From Bactericera cockerelli (Eukaryota; Arthropoda; Insecta; Hemiptera; Triozidae), in assembly GCA_024516035.1 (NCBI GenBank), contig CM044967.1, forward strand, positions 7,957,532-8,021,531: DNA of 64,000 nt. Reading direction: 5' to 3'. This document shows positions 11,030 through 22,109 of the stretch, in pieces. A model generated the notes under the pieces. That model had not been told where the DNA came from and did no database searches. It worked only from the letters and a program-made list of their open reading frames with translations. The position numbers and the translations under genes were made by a program. The stretch's first letter is position 1; the number at the start of each line of letters is the position of its first letter.

Positions 11030-11225
11030 TGTCTATCCCGGTAGCTCAGTGGTAAAGGCGGCACTCTGTGAATCCAAAGTTTCTAGAGGTCGTGGGTTCG
11101 AAACCCAACTGGGACATGACAAGTTATCCTCTCATTTGGGATTTTTACCACATAATATTATGTCTTGGGCTTACTGCTGGAATAATGGGTCTTTAATAGT
11201 CTTAATCGGGAAGTATAAATAAGAC
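11030..11225 (+). mobile_element. SINE-A copy, plus strand
   Basis: The tRNA-like head has a CCCGGTAGCTCAGTGGTAAA A-box region, GTGGGTTCGAAACCC B box and closing ACTGGGACATG. The body runs ATGACAAGTTATCCTC to TTATTCCAGCAG-type sequence. Minus-strand copies lie at 32930-33125 and 36345-36507, with a fragment at 37100-37165. The tail and degenerate body show it is a SINE, not a functional tRNA gene. Confidence 0.85.
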
Positions 11226-11473
11226 GATATTAGTATTATTATTCTAACCATCGATCACACTGAGAAAAAAGACATCCTTGTTAGCTAGTAAGTTATCCTT
11301 AAACGAGGATGGAATCGGGATTACTTTAAGAATAGATTATTTGTCCTTGCACACTAAGACAACGATACAAGTTACATTGTTACATTGTAATAATTAAGTG
11401 AGTAACATACTAATTTCAGTATCTATCATCTATCATCCTTATATTTTAACATTTTTTCAAGGATCCAGGATAT

Positions 11474-11502
11474 TTTATTTGCATGTCCAGGATAGTTTTA
11501 TT
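11474..11502 (-). terminator. Candidate polyadenylation signals of the 152-residue secreted protein gene
   Basis: Two TTTATT hexamers on the plus strand (11474-11479 and 11497-11502) read AATAAA on the minus strand, about 90-110 bases beyond the stop codon at 11587. Confidence 0.4.
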
Positions 11503-11586
11503 TCTCAGTGCACCTACTCAGTTCATGCGCCCAAAATATCTCAAGTTTCTCCCATGCGTTGAAATCCTACGAAGGAACAGTCTTTA

Positions 11587-14512
11587 CTATCTTTTCTCGT
11601 CGCTCAGAGCTGAGTAGCTGGTTTTGACAGGGCTCGCTGTCTTCTCCAATTCGCTGTCTTCGGTGATCTCGTTCTGTTGCTGACTGGACCCATCCTGGGA
11701 GTCGTCGGCGGCAAACACTTCTCGCTTCTTCGAGTGATAGCCCACCGAGCTGCGGAAAATGGGCTTCAGACCCTCGATGAGTGCTGCTATTCGCAGTGCA
11801 GTGTTCTGGAAAAGGAGAAATTGAGTTATATTTTATTTATTTATTTATTTATTAACACTTTATTAATATTAGGACATATTATATACAACACAAGTAATTA
11901 AAAATTAAAGAAAAAAATAAAGAAAAAAATAAATAAATACATAATATATGTCCTAACTAAAGAGCGGGGATATTGCCTTTGGCAATCTCTTCCACCTAAC
12001 CCTTGTTAAATTTTATTAACCTTTTGCACTCTACAGCAATATTTTCAACGACCTCAGATGAGGTCGATGGCATGACAACTATAAAACCAGCTGTAACTCG
12101 TAAGGTTAGAAAGAAAAACCCCCTAGCTAATGACGTCTTGAGATATTTTGTTAACAGACAAACCAATAGACAGACCGACACACGGACCAATGGCTGAAAC
12201 TTTGGATTTAGGGTCTAGGGACCCTAAAACGTGTTTTGGCACTGAAAACTGACTATCGAAAATTTTGGGTGATTCCATTACTTTCCTTTCTAATAATAAT
12301 AATTATTAATATTATTAGTATTTTAATTAGTATTATTATTAGTATATTCTAGAGTTAGAGGATAAGGAAAGTAAAAGAGGGGTTTTATATCGAAAATTTT
12401 GGGTGATTGCATTTGTTTACTTTCTAGGAAAGTAAAAAGGGTTTTTACTTTTTTTTTTAAGACCGACAACTATTTTTGATTGACTTAAAAACAGTTAAAA
12501 ATTTCTTTATGGTGAAGCACAAGACCTCTTTGCAACTACTAAAAGCCGACTTTACTTTGAAAATTATTTTACAATATTTTCTTGTAATGTCATCCCATCA
12601 CTGGACGTTACTGATACAATTAACTACTCATTTCCTCATAAGTGGATGGGACCCTGCACATTCAGAGTACAGAGAGGAAAATTTTCTACCTTGCTGGGAG
12701 GCGAACCCAGGTCACAGTGCATGCAAGACTAGTACACTCTTCAGCTATGGCAACGGTGATGATTTTTTCAATGCGATAAGACAAAAATTATACTTATTTA
12801 CGCCTTGTTACTATGTTGATATGCAATGCGCCATGATGGGTTCTAACTTTATGCCGCATTGTATATCTACAAATTAACAAGGTTAACACTTTATGCCACA
12901 TTGCATATCCACATAGTTCTTAGGCGCTAATAAAATTTACCGCGATGCGATTGGGAGGACGTGTAACCTAAAGTCGGGATCCCACAAAGTGCAACATTCT
13001 GTCTCGCATCCCAATTATTATTGTTATTATTGAATTATTTATCAATAGGACATAATATGTAAAGGTCTCAGACGAGAGACGGGTCCAAAATTAGAGGCCG
13101 AACATTTGTATCCTGAAGTAATGTTATGTAACGATTCCGGGGTACAGATGTTAGAGGAAGAGGTGGTTTTAGTGGGTAAGAGTGCACTGTTATCAGCACA
13201 AGTAAATCCCACACTATTCACCACCAACCACACTATTCACCACCAACTTTGGGGTGTTCGTCTTTAAAAGATTTCCTCCTCTTCTTTAAAAAAAATAGGA
13301 CATAGGTTATTTATTACCTATGTCCTATTTTTTTAAATACATACAAACAAGTGATGATAAAAATTAAAATACAAAATTGAGAACAATAAAAACAAAAAAA
13401 ATGATAAACAACGTAGATAAAATATATCCAGATGTCCTAACTTAGGGGCGGGGTTAATCTCTTCCACCCAACCAATCGCTCGAAAAAGTCGCAGTATACT
13501 GTACCTGCATTAAGTTCCCTATGATAGTGGACACGGTGTTGGCGGCTTGAAACGTAGGTCCGAACAAGGCGTCAGGAACCGCCAATGAAATTTTGTTCCG
13601 GTCGAAAACAGGAATCTCTGTGGTGGTTGTCTGAAAAGAATAAATAATTTTTAATTATTAAAAAAACCACAGTGTATGTAAAATAATATATTTATGTATA
13701 GGTATACCTTTAGTAAATAGTATCTTCTTCGAAATGGTTGTGACTACTGCCCGTAGTCCGGAGATCCCGAGTTCGAGTCCCGGTTGAGGCAGACTTTTCG
13801 AATAAAATTCTGTTCCAGCCCTGACCAGGCTGTATGAGGTTAATGTGGGTAGCTCGTACGATTAGGTACTAGCGAATGAAGGGTAACATCCCCGTCCTGA
13901 TTAGGATGTTAAAACCAAATAGAATCATTGGCGTTAGGAAGGGCATGGCGTTAGGAAGGGCATAAAAAAAATGTGTTCCACCCTACAAATCTCAACCATG
14001 AGGTTGAACAATGCCGACAACGACGGTTAAATATGCTATTATGTTATAACGGCAAGGAACATGTAATACATAATTATATGTATGCCTTTAGTAGCAAAAA
14101 TACCTAGTATCAGTAATATCTAATTTCTCATACTACCAAACTTTTACCGAATTTTTGACTCAATTCACCGACCTCGAGGTTACAAGTCCACCGCCCCATC
14201 AATCAAGCTTCTGAGGTGTTGACAATGTTGAAAATTACCTACTTGTTGTTTCCTATACCTACTAAACTTATAGCAACCAATAGATTCTTTTTGTTACACT
14301 AATTAAATGTAATAGCTGTTCGTATTATGAAAAGTAGGTTTCTGTCAAATAAATAAGACAATTTATAATGGTGCCAAAAGAGGAACGCTAGTAAATTCCA
14401 AGACGATAATCAATGAAATTTCACCTAAATAAACGTTGGAATTGACCAACATATAGAATCTCTAGTACCTATTTATGTATCCATTCATCAATGCATTACA
14501 TGAGTAGGATAT

Positions 14513-14556
<44 letters not shown>

Positions 14557-15729
14557 TGTTATCTGGAATTTGGTGGCCCGCTTGGCAAGAATGTAATTTA
14601 TTCATAATTTTGTTTGGCCATGATGTAAGATTTATAATTACGTGTTAGTTCGGATTATGACATACAGAAATCTCCAATAGGTTCTACCCAATTCACTCCA
14701 ATCAACGGTAATCCTTAATTATTATTACCAAAATTAATGATTCGAGTAGACAAGCAAAATTTGCAAATTCAATAATTTCAAACGAGTAATTCAGCAGCAA
14801 TACATTAGGAGGTCTCATGGATTTTCCAAATTTGCGTCAGGGAATTTTTCATATTTGGTATATATTTTCTACAGTCTCGCTTGTAAGGCAAATATGAGCA
14901 TACTACAACAGTTGGAATGATAATTATACAGGTAGAATTAAATTTAAGATAAGCCAGAACCAACTTCAAGTCGGTGTTTCAACCAATAAGCAATAGAGAC
15001 CGTCTTGAAGGATATAAATTTAATCAGGATTAGATTTAGGTCTAAATTAATAGACAAACTCCATAACCGAGCCTCTTAGCATCGGTTTTCCCCATCTAAG
15101 ACAGTACGCAAACCGCCACAGAGGTATTACAAAAACGTTTTCGCTCTTAGGGCGGAATTAACAGACAAATTCTATATCACAAGTCATATCTAAGCGTCGG
15201 TTTTCCCTATCTTACACAGTACGCAATCCGTGACTTAGGGCCACAGAGGTATTACAAAAACGTCTATTAATTCCGCCCTCAATTTAGTGGACACTATCAC
15301 CTAACGCGCCCTCTAGTGGGAGTTTCAAACAATCACAGCGCACAATAGCCTACGGGGATAGTGTCCACTTAGATTAAAATAGATTTTTTCCTGTTTTATA
15401 AGCCACTGAGGGCGGAATTAATAGACAACATCAATAACTTAAGTCGTTGGTAAGTGTCGATTTCCCCTATCTTACACAATACGCAATACGTGACTTAGCA
15501 CCACAGAGGTATTACAAAAACGTCTATTAATTCCGCCCTTAGTGATTATTCTCTGCCCGATTACAGTCGTTCACAATGACTCTATCTTGTAAAAAAAAGC
15601 TAAAATTCTACTTACATGATTTTTATGATGAATTGATATTTTGACATCTACAACAGGAATGGACAAGGCACATCTTAACGTTGAGAGGAATACGATTGTC
15701 AACCCAAGCCACAAATAGGGCTTAGACAT
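11587..15729 (-). CDS. Three-exon gene for a 152-residue secreted protein, unknown family
   Basis: Coding exons on the minus strand are 15729-15616 (38 codons), 13630-13505 (42 codons) and 11805-11587 (72 codons plus TAG). Both introns (1985 and 1699 bp) are phase 0 with CAT|GTAAGT and CAG|GTACAG donors and CTTTTCAG or TTTTCCAG acceptors. The ATG sits 13 bases after another acceptor, so a non-coding 5' exon is likely. The protein starts MSKPYLWLGLTIVFLSTLRC then ALS, a clear signal peptide. A Thr-rich link and an amphipathic stretch follow (FQAANTVSTIIGNLMQ, then RIAALIEGLKPIFRSS), then a YHSKKREV segment and an acidic, Ser/Gln-rich tail ending SDEKR. The basic KKR could be a processing site. 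I recognise no family. Introns hold SINE, MITE and R2 insertions. Confidence 0.8.
11820..12440. repeat. Dispersed repeats R2 and R3 in an intron
   Basis: 11820-12005 is a copy of R2 (TTTATTAACACTTTATTAAT through to GCGGGGATATTGCC and CAATCTCTTCCACCTAACCC). 12046-12440 carries R3, with ACAGACAAACCAATAGACAG and the phrase TATCGAAAATTTTGGGTGAT, present twice (12253 and 12388). R3 recurs at 17340-17540. Confidence 0.7.
12640..12760 (-). mobile_element. Degenerate tRNA-like SINE
   Basis: On the minus strand, CATAGCTGAAGAGTGTACTA and ACCTGGGTTCGCCTCCCAGC form A- and B-box-like segments. A body with AAAATTTTCCTCTCTGTACT follows. An open frame that crosses it on the other strand is not a gene. Confidence 0.5.
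13270..13480. repeat. R2 repeat next to exon 2 of the secreted protein gene
   Basis: Contains a short inverted pair, ATAGGACATAGGTTATT and ATTACCTATGTCCTAT, then the usual R2 end with GGCGGGGTTAATCTCTTCC. It ends about 25 bases from the exon boundary at 13505. Confidence 0.65.
13725..13990 (+). mobile_element. SINE-C copy, plus strand
   Basis: tRNA-like head (GAAATGGTTGTGACTACTGC, then GAGTTCGAGTCCCGGTTGAG) and a body with CTGACCAGGCTGTATGAGGT and GGCGTTAGGAAGGGCAT. Other copies are 18280-18535 (+), 30490-30720 (-), 47125-47395 (+, 5'-truncated) and 47397-47772 (+, full). Confidence 0.85.
14514..14554. repeat. Poly-T run of 41
   Basis: An uninterrupted run of 41 T, possibly the poly-A tail of a minus-strand retroelement or a slippage artefact. 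Confidence 0.9.
14934..15046. mobile_element. Degenerate MITE-H copy
   Basis: Contains AATTTAAGATAAGCCAGAAC and, inverted at the other end, an ATAAATTTAATC stretch. Compare the better-preserved copy at 27264-27411. Confidence 0.5.
15045..15149. mobile_element. Truncated copy of the 129-bp MITE
   Basis: Starts inside the left terminal repeat (AATTAATAGACAAACTCC) and ends with ACAAAAACGTTTTCGCTC. It abuts the complete copy that begins at 15150. Confidence 0.7.
15150..15278. mobile_element. 129-bp MITE, copy 1
   Basis: Terminal inverted repeats GGGCGGAATTAACAGAC and CGTCTATTAATTCCGCCC. The interior has CGGTTTTCCCTATCTTACAC and CCACAGAGGTATTACAAAAA. It matches copy 2 (15410-15538) along its full length. 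There is no coding capacity. The flanking trinucleotides suggest a short T-N-A target site, but the superfamily is not certain. Confidence 0.85.
15286..15369. mobile_element. 84-bp inverted-repeat element between the twin MITEs
   Basis: Perfect ends AGTGGACACTATC and GATAGTGTCCACT around 58 bases containing GTGGGAGTTTCAAACAATCA. The interior resembles the middle of MITE-H (GTTTCA-C-CAATCACA), so it may be a miniature relative. Confidence 0.7.
15410..15538. mobile_element. 129-bp MITE, copy 2
   Basis: Same length and inverted ends (GGGCGGAATTAATAGAC / GTCTATTAATTCCGCCC) as the copy at 15150-15278. It lies about 80 bases from the first coding exon of the secreted protein gene, in its first intron. 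Confidence 0.85.
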
Positions 15730-15779
15730 ATCTGTGGCCTCTCTGAAAGAAAAACAGAATGTAGTGAAACGAAATGGTT

Positions 15780-16020
15780 GGGTGGAAGAGATTGCCAAAG
15801 TGTTGGACGGAAGAGATTGCCAAAGGGTTGAGTGGAAGATATTGCCAAAGGCAATAACCCTGCCCTTTAGTTAGGACACATATTATGTATATATTTATTA
15901 ATTAATTTATTTTTCCTTCATTTTTTTCTCTTTTCACTTCTCTTATATTGTATATTAATTTGTAATTATCTGTGTTGTATAATATATGTCCAATTAAAAA
16001 AGTGTTAAATAATAATAATA
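15780..16020. repeat. R2 repeat with internal triplication
   Basis: The phrase GAAGAGATTGCCAAAG occurs three times in succession (the third as GAAGATATTGCC), then CCTGCCCTTTAGTTAGGAC and an AT-rich tail. Other R2 copies end the same way at 18950-19110 and 35195-35375. Confidence 0.7.
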
Positions 16021-16138
16021 AAAATGGTAAACTTAAGCGCACAACTAACTCAGTGGTATGATACGCGCTTGCCATGCTGCAGTTCTCGGATTTGAACCAC
16101 TTGGCTGACAAAAATTGTAGAGATTAATAATTTGAGAG

Positions 16139-16495
16139 TTATTTGTGAGGTACACCTTCCGGTGCACTCGTTTTGACGCAGCACCTATATAGGAAGTATT
16201 GTGTCACTTGAGAAGTTTTATCGCTCATCAGGGGGAGGCATACAACGGGATGGACAAGCTATAACAGAGACTAGTCTTTAGTAGCTGCTGTTTCATCGCT
16301 GCGAAAAAAAGGCTGGGAAATTCTCATCATCATCATCATAGGGTGGTGTCATCGTGAACGATGGTAGCCAGACAGTGGAGGAATGACTCAGCACTTCTAC
16401 CACTGTCTTTACAAGGAGGCTAATAATTGACAAGTGCCCCCAGAACCAAGTCAATGCTGGTCTACTCTCTGTTTATAGTCCCCCAGCCAGACTGT
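16139..16495 (+). repeat. Unclassified repeat fragment followed by R1
   Basis: 16139-16285 (CATCAGGGGGAGGCATACAA, GGACAAGCTATAACAGAGAC) resembles 22340-22545. 16320-16495 is a good copy of R1, also found in the cuticular intron. Confidence 0.65.
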
Positions 16496-16526
16496 TTTTT
16501 CTCATATTGAAAAAAAACCCCACACT

Positions 16527-16700
16527 CCTATTTTCGAACTGATTCTAAGGTTCCATTCGAAATATAAAATAGGACTGCAACAAAGATACGACGGTACCTC
16601 GAGTCGGGGTTGTCACACCAATCACAGTGCAATATTGACAGGCTTGAGGGACGGTCTGGCTTATTTTTGGTGTAATCCTATTTTATAATTCGGAATTCTT
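16527..16700. mobile_element. MITE-H copy
   Basis: Inverted ends TCGAAATATAAAATAGGA and TCCTATTTTATAATTCGGA around TCGAGTCGGGGTTGTCACAC and CGGTCTGGCTTATTTTT. Confidence 0.6.
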
Positions 16701-17159
16701 AACCAAATCCCCGTGTGTGCGACTGTATATTTAGTTGCGTAAGGAGTCATGGCCCTATATTTTATTTTCTAACCCTACCCTACACTAGAGGCATTGCCGT
16801 ACATCGCAGACTTACACAAGTAGTAAACACCAGTGCGTGCAAGCCTAGTGCGCAGTGCGCTTCTTCACTTGTTTTATTTTTAACTACTTGTTTACTCGTA
16901 GTAATTAGGTTTTTTTCTAAACCTTACAATTTGTGGTTCGAAATTCTGGTATATTGTTGGACAGAAAGTACCTAGGTACTGTGCTATTAATGCTGTAATT
17001 ACAACTTTATACGAATGCGAAGATTTGATTAAACTCAATTAGGAAACATTGACGTAGCGATTAGCTTCATGTTTGTAATGATTAAGTCATCAGCGAAGCT
17101 ATTTGCATACAGCATGAATAGACGGAATACTACTGCTATTTTAGCATGACAGAACAAAC

Positions 17160-17540
17160 TGGAACGGTGGTGCAGTGGTAAAAGCATGTCGTTTGTGAGA
17201 GGTAGGTCGTGGGTTCAAATCCCGACAGATTCATAAAATTTCATTTTATAGGAATAGAATAGAATAGAAATTACCTTCTTTATACTACCGAGGTGAGACT
17301 AAAAAATCCCTTTATTCCAGCAGTCTAAACAAGGTCTTGTTTCTAAACAAGACAATTTCATGGCTCCAGCTTATACCGTCCTTGAGATATTTTGTTTAAA
17401 GACTGACAGACACACGGAGTAATAGCTGAAATTTTGAATCAAGGCTCTGGGGACCCTCTAAACGAGTTTGGACACTGAAAAAATGTCTATCGGAATTTTT
17501 TGAGTGTTTCCAGTACTTTCTTTTTTTATAAGGTAAGGAA
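17160..17540 (+). mobile_element. tRNA-like SINE followed by R3
   Basis: 17160-17330 has a head with GTGGTGCAGTGGTAAAAGC and GTGGGTTCAAATCCCGAC. The tail, CTTTATTCCAGCAGTC, is shared with SINE-A. 17340-17540 is an R3 copy (ACTGACAGACACACGGAGTA, then CACTGAAAAAATGTCTATCG). Confidence 0.65.
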
Positions 17541-17544
17541 ATTA

Positions 17545-18275
17545 AAAAGTATTTACCTATCCATCAATAATTTTTAAAAGTATTTAATATTTAGGTATTA
17601 CGCGACATTTTGTTGACATATTTAATGATAATTATCATCAATAATTATGAATGATTTGTCACGATAACTCTTAAATCTGTGACGAAATATCAGAGCCAAG
17701 CTGCAAAGTAAATTCACAAGTACCAATCTTCTTACATATCTTTATGGCAATACTTATCAAGTTATAACTACTTAGAAAAACCTAGCCTACGAAATATTTC
17801 TCCGCAGAAGTGTTTACTGTTTACTTTAATTAACCCATAACCATCATCATTATTTACTTAATTACCTATATACTTACTTTTAGCTTTAAAATTTTATTAC
17901 CATGTATCACCCAGGACACCAGTGCTAAAATCTTGACCGTAATCACTCACTTCATAGATTATTTTTATCATAAATCACAAATCATAATAATAATTGGTAC
18001 CTAGTATAATGCATACGTTATGTTTTGTCACCATCCAGAGCAGAATAAATATTACAAAGCACTCTCCAGCCTAACTATCATTAAAGTTGTTTGTCAAACG
18101 TCTTTTTTATGTTTGCTCCTAGTCCATTCAAAATATAAAGCCATTGTTAATACCGACCATGAGTTGCTACTTGCAGATGACTGTCTCAATGCGCAAATAA
18201 TTTCAGTTTGAAGATTTACACCGACATCTTTCTCTGTGTATGTCATAAATCATAACTCATAATATATGAGGTACA
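17545..18275. other. AT-rich intergenic DNA
   Basis: No gene or recognised repeat is seen. A 62-codon frame at 18020-18211 has no recognisable content. Confidence 0.5.
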
Positions 18276-18279
18276 GAAC

Positions 18280-18535
18280 CAGCCTCCGTAGCGTAATGGT
18301 TGTGACTACTGCCCGTAGTCCAGAGTTCCCGAGTTCGACTCCCGGTTGGGGCAGACTTTTCGACGAAAATTCTGTTCCATCCAAACACGTGAGCCTGGCA
18401 TTTCCGGCCCTACCCAGGCTGGGTGAGGTTAATGTGGGTAGCTGGTACGATTACCAGCGAATGGAGGGTGAAACCCCGTCCTGACTACTTCAAATCAGGA
18501 CGTACATCAGAATTAGAATCAACTGGTCACAATAG
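18280..18535 (+). mobile_element. SINE-C copy, plus strand
   Basis: Head CCTCCGTAGCGTAATGGTTG and GAGTTCGACTCCCGGTTGGG. The body has GGCCCTACCCAGGCTGGGTG, GCGAATGGAGGGTGAAACCC and TCAACTGGTCACAATAGATC. This is among the most complete copies. Confidence 0.85.
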
Positions 18536-18609
18536 ATCTAAATATTCTAAATAAAGGTCGGTGTGATAATTGGTGCTTCTCTTGTGGAACTCCAACCAGT
18601 CTATAATAA

Positions 18610-18865
18610 TTACTAGCGGGCTGTCGCCCGCTTTGCGGGCCGAGGCATGGCCCGCAAAGCAAAAAATCCTTTTTCGTCAATGGCAGGTATTGTAGTGGGA
18701 ATTTCAAAAAATCCCGTCTTATTGCACATCTAGACTATAAGACAAAGCTACCTACCAAATTTCAGCTTCCTAGGACTTACCAGTTCGGAGAAACAGTGAT
18801 GAATCAGTGAGTGAGTCAGTCAGTCGGTCAGTGAGTGAAACTCTCTTTTATAAGTATAGATAAGG
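18610..18865. repeat. Dispersed insect repeat with CGGGCTGTCGCCCGC end
   Basis: Begins ACTAGCGGGCTGTCGCCCGC, contains AAATTTCAGCTTCCTAGGAC and GAGTGAGTCAGTCAGTCGGT, and ends TTATAAGTATAGATAAGG. The CATCAGTGAGT-type simple repeat and final TATAAGTATAGAT are typical of widespread insect interspersed repeats. Its class is unclear. Confidence 0.6.
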
Positions 18866-18949
18866 TACAGAATAGGCTAACTTCAGTCGCTCGATCCATA
18901 AGGTGCCGGACTCTTCGTTCGCGGGGACACAACAGAGGGAGGTCTATGA

Positions 18950-19110
18950 GGTTTGGGTGGAAGAGATTGCCACAGGCAATAACCCCGCCCTTTAGGTAGG
19001 ACATTAACTTCATTCTCTTTTTTGTTGTAGTATATTATTTGTTAATTCTTTTTTTTTTCTTTATATTTTATTGTATTCTACTGTATATATTTTTTTTTCT
19101 ACCTAATAAA
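18950..19110. repeat. R2 repeat
   Basis: GGGTGGAAGAGATTGCCACA, then AACCCCGCCCTTTAGGTAGG and a T-rich tail with TATTGTATTCTACTGTAT. Confidence 0.65.
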
Positions 19111-19220
19111 GCTTACTATAATAATATACCCTGGACCCTGGGGTAGAGCCAGTACCTCGTATAATAATCTGGGTAACCATGTTATTAAATGTAAACGGCC
19201 ACAACAGAGTCCCGAAAATT

Positions 19221-19298
19221 GTCTATATCAAGCTGTAGGAACCAGAGTCTATATCAAGCTGTAGGAACCAGGGTCTATATCAAGCTGTAGGAACCAGG
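19221..19298. repeat. 26-bp tandem repeat, three copies
   Basis: Three copies of GTCTATATCAAGCTGTAGGA plus ACCAGG or ACCAGA, spaced exactly 26 bases apart. Confidence 0.9.
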
Positions 19299-19310
19299 GT
19301 TGAGGGTCTC

Positions 19311-19550
19311 CTCGGTCGGCAATTAGCGGACCGCGATGTTCTTTTGCCCGGCCCGCGCACAAAATTCGAGGCCCGAAAAGAAAATGTGTTTTCTCCTGAC
19401 TAATTAAAAAAAAATGTATATTTTGCCTCTAAAACACGTGATTTTGTCATTTTCCTGGTGGGGAAGGGACTGATGGTTATTTATCCGGACCGCGCAGTTT
19501 TTTCTCATTGTTAATCCGGACCCCAACAGGATTTAATTGCCGACCCCTGG
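19311..19550. mobile_element. Possible hAT-type MITE
   Basis: The right end, read inwards, is CCAGGGGTCGGCAATTAAAT. The left end has CTCGGTCGGCAATTAGCGG. CAGGGGTCGGCAA is a familiar hAT terminal motif. The left terminus is worn and I could not define a clean target duplication. Confidence 0.5.
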
Positions 19551-19559
19551 TCTAGGGTG

Positions 19560-20635
19560 TAGGGCTGTAGGGTATATGCCAAGGTCCTCGTTGTGGCCGC
19601 CTACTTCACCTAGAGGTTGGTGGTTTGAGTCCCAAGCACTACTAACATTTTGTAAGGAGGTTCTGAGTTCATTGTGACATCACGATTGTGATTAACACAA
19701 ATATGACAAAAACTTAGTGTTATATAGGTCCACAGTATTTTTTAAAAGTTATTCAACGGTGAATTTTAACTTATCTGTGTTAGTTTCATCGCCTTGGAAT
19801 TCCACGGTTACAATAATAAAACAAAACTGTAGTAGTATTCTAGCAGTACCTATACCTATTAAAAGAAAGAATTTGAAAAAAAAATCGGCCAAACCAAATG
19901 ACCAGACCAAGAATGTTTCATCACTTCACACAGTTTCCAACCAAGACATTTTTTTAGATCATCAAATATGCAAACACTGATCTCTCATACAAACCAAATA
20001 ACTGACCTTCTGTTGTGAAATATCGTTTGATCCGGAGCCTAGAATTCGTGAGAATGTCACACGACATTCAATTACCTTGCCTACGTACCTATAGATCTAA
20101 TCATTGTATAGGGACGCATTGAATAACAAGATAGGTAAGGTTATAAAAACGGTTTTTAAAGTGATGGACAGGTGTCAAAGAAGTAAAGAAACTTTTGGTT
20201 TGATAGAATTGGATTGAATGATTAAACCAGAATAATTAACAATGTAGTACCTACATCTTTTATAAGCTAAACCTCTGGAATTCTAGTACTTTTTAGACTG
20301 TCACGTCGACTCGATATAATAGAAAACTGGAATGATAATAAATACTTATAGTAAACGTTTAGACTGCTTCTCACGAAAGAGTGAACTTTGCTTGACAGCT
20401 CAAATGCGTCAAGATTTCAATTTATAAGTGAAGAGTTTTGCTGGACACTATTTTTTTTAAACAGTTTCTAATACAATCGAACCTAGATAAAAGAGAAACA
20501 TCGATATAAGATTTATTCTTTCGTGTTCGCTTTTTATGGTTTTGATAGCGAAAAAGTCCTTTTCTGGTATGTTTACTACTTTTTTTTCTATTTGCAAGTG
20601 ACCTATTAATAGAGGGAGGACTCACAAAATATAGA
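19560..20635. other. Intergenic DNA
   Basis: Apart from a tRNA-like scrap near 19600-19645 (GAGGTTGGTGGTTTGAGTCC) I see nothing to annotate. Confidence 0.5.
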
Positions 20636-20639
20636 GATA

Positions 20640-21020
20640 TGGATATACAACAACAAAAAGTTATCATTTTTGTGTTATCCAATATACTAAATCTACGCTG
20701 AATCCGGGACTTGAACCACCAACCTCCGGGTTACAAGTCTGCCGCCTTATCGACCAAGCTACTGAGGTCGGTGATATGGATATACGGTTATAGAGGGAAA
20801 GGATTCATGGAACAAATGTCGACCCCAAGTAGATTTGGGAAAAAGCAAAGTAAAAGAAGAATATTATAAATAGAACCTTTATTAGAAGGCAACTACTAGG
20901 CGAGGTTAACACTGTAATCTTCTTCTACCATCTACACCTCAGAGTGCTATTATTATGTGGTCACAAATTCAAATATAGAAGGATTAGGACCTGTGAGAAT
21001 ACACTCTAACAAATGAGATT
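20640..21020 (-). mobile_element. SINE-B copy and SINE-D fragment
   Basis: 20640-20775 is a SINE-B copy (minus-strand head with CCTCAGTAGCTTGGTCGATA and GGTTCAAGTCCCGGATTCAG). 20870-21020 holds a worn piece of the SINE-D body (GGCAACTACTAGGCGAGGTT, CTACCATCTACACCTCAGAG). Confidence 0.7.
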
Positions 21021-21029
21021 TTCATGATT

Positions 21030-22100
21030 ATCACGGATGAAATGGATTTAAAACCAAGACATAAAATTTCAATTAAATGTATGTTGTGTTTATTAGCATG
21101 ATGTTTATTAGTAGGTATAAGACAAAAATCCCAACAGTGGAAAACCCGAACATTGAAAGAGTTTATAGACTGCCATTCTCTCTTATCAATCTTCTTGATT
21201 GATTTGCTTTTACTGTGTATTTAGCAATCTACCGAAGGAAGACATCCGCGATTTTTTAAAAAATATATTAATAATTTGTTTCTCTCTCTTTTGAAGGTGG
21301 GATTTAGGTTGTAAATATGCTGTAGGAAGATGATGGTGTCCACGCAAGATAACAGTTATATCTAATATATTGAAAATATATGTTAGGTCCAGCATGCTGA
21401 ATTAATTATTACTATCGAAATCATACAATGAATACAATTTAAACATAATAAGAGATAGTTCTTAACTGGTGCGACTATAGGCAAATCTATACCTATGTTA
21501 TTGTGTAGTTAGTGTGCCAGAGAGACAAAATAATACATTACAGTCTAATAATCTAGTTGGAATGAGGATTTGTGAGCTTGCATATTCCCTTTTATTTGTG
21601 AGTTTGAACATTTTATTTTGTATTTCAGGTATTTGTAGGTATCAACAGGTATTTGTGGGCATGCATAATATTGCATACCCATTCTTTGGATTTAACTCCA
21701 AAACCCACCAAACTCAGTATAATTTCTCCATCTCCTGGTTTTCCTCTTTTCTCCATCTGTTTCTCCAATCGGTTTCTCCATCAATGTATCAATATTCCAC
21801 CAATTTGAATCTCACGATAACTCACTCTTGAGACACTTCAACACTAAATTACAGCTCTTCTATAAATCAGATATATTTCATGTATATCCACTAATTACTT
21901 AACATAAGAGTATGTACCAGGTAATAGCAATACCTACCTAATTACTAGGTACTTATCTGTACCAATCTATAGTAATTTAATATTAAACCATTTTAATATA
22001 AATTAACTTTTATTGTAGGCTCGTATTTATGAGAACCCAAGTGGGATCAAAATTCCTTCCAAGTGGGAGGTAGTTTTTTCTTCAAGGGAATATTCAGACA
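21030..22100. other. Intergenic DNA
   Basis: Nothing recognisable. A 105-codon frame at 21514-21831 has Ser/Phe-rich composition from TTTCTCCATC-type low complexity and is not credible as a gene. Confidence 0.5.
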
Positions 22101-22109
22101 AACAGACTG

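Noticed and set aside
11030..11110. tRNA-like sequence that could be a tRNA gene
   Set aside because: It is joined to a conserved body and recurs with the same body elsewhere, so it is a SINE head.
12476..12877. 133-codon plus-strand frame
   Set aside because: It runs through a reversed tRNA-like SINE and low-complexity flanks.
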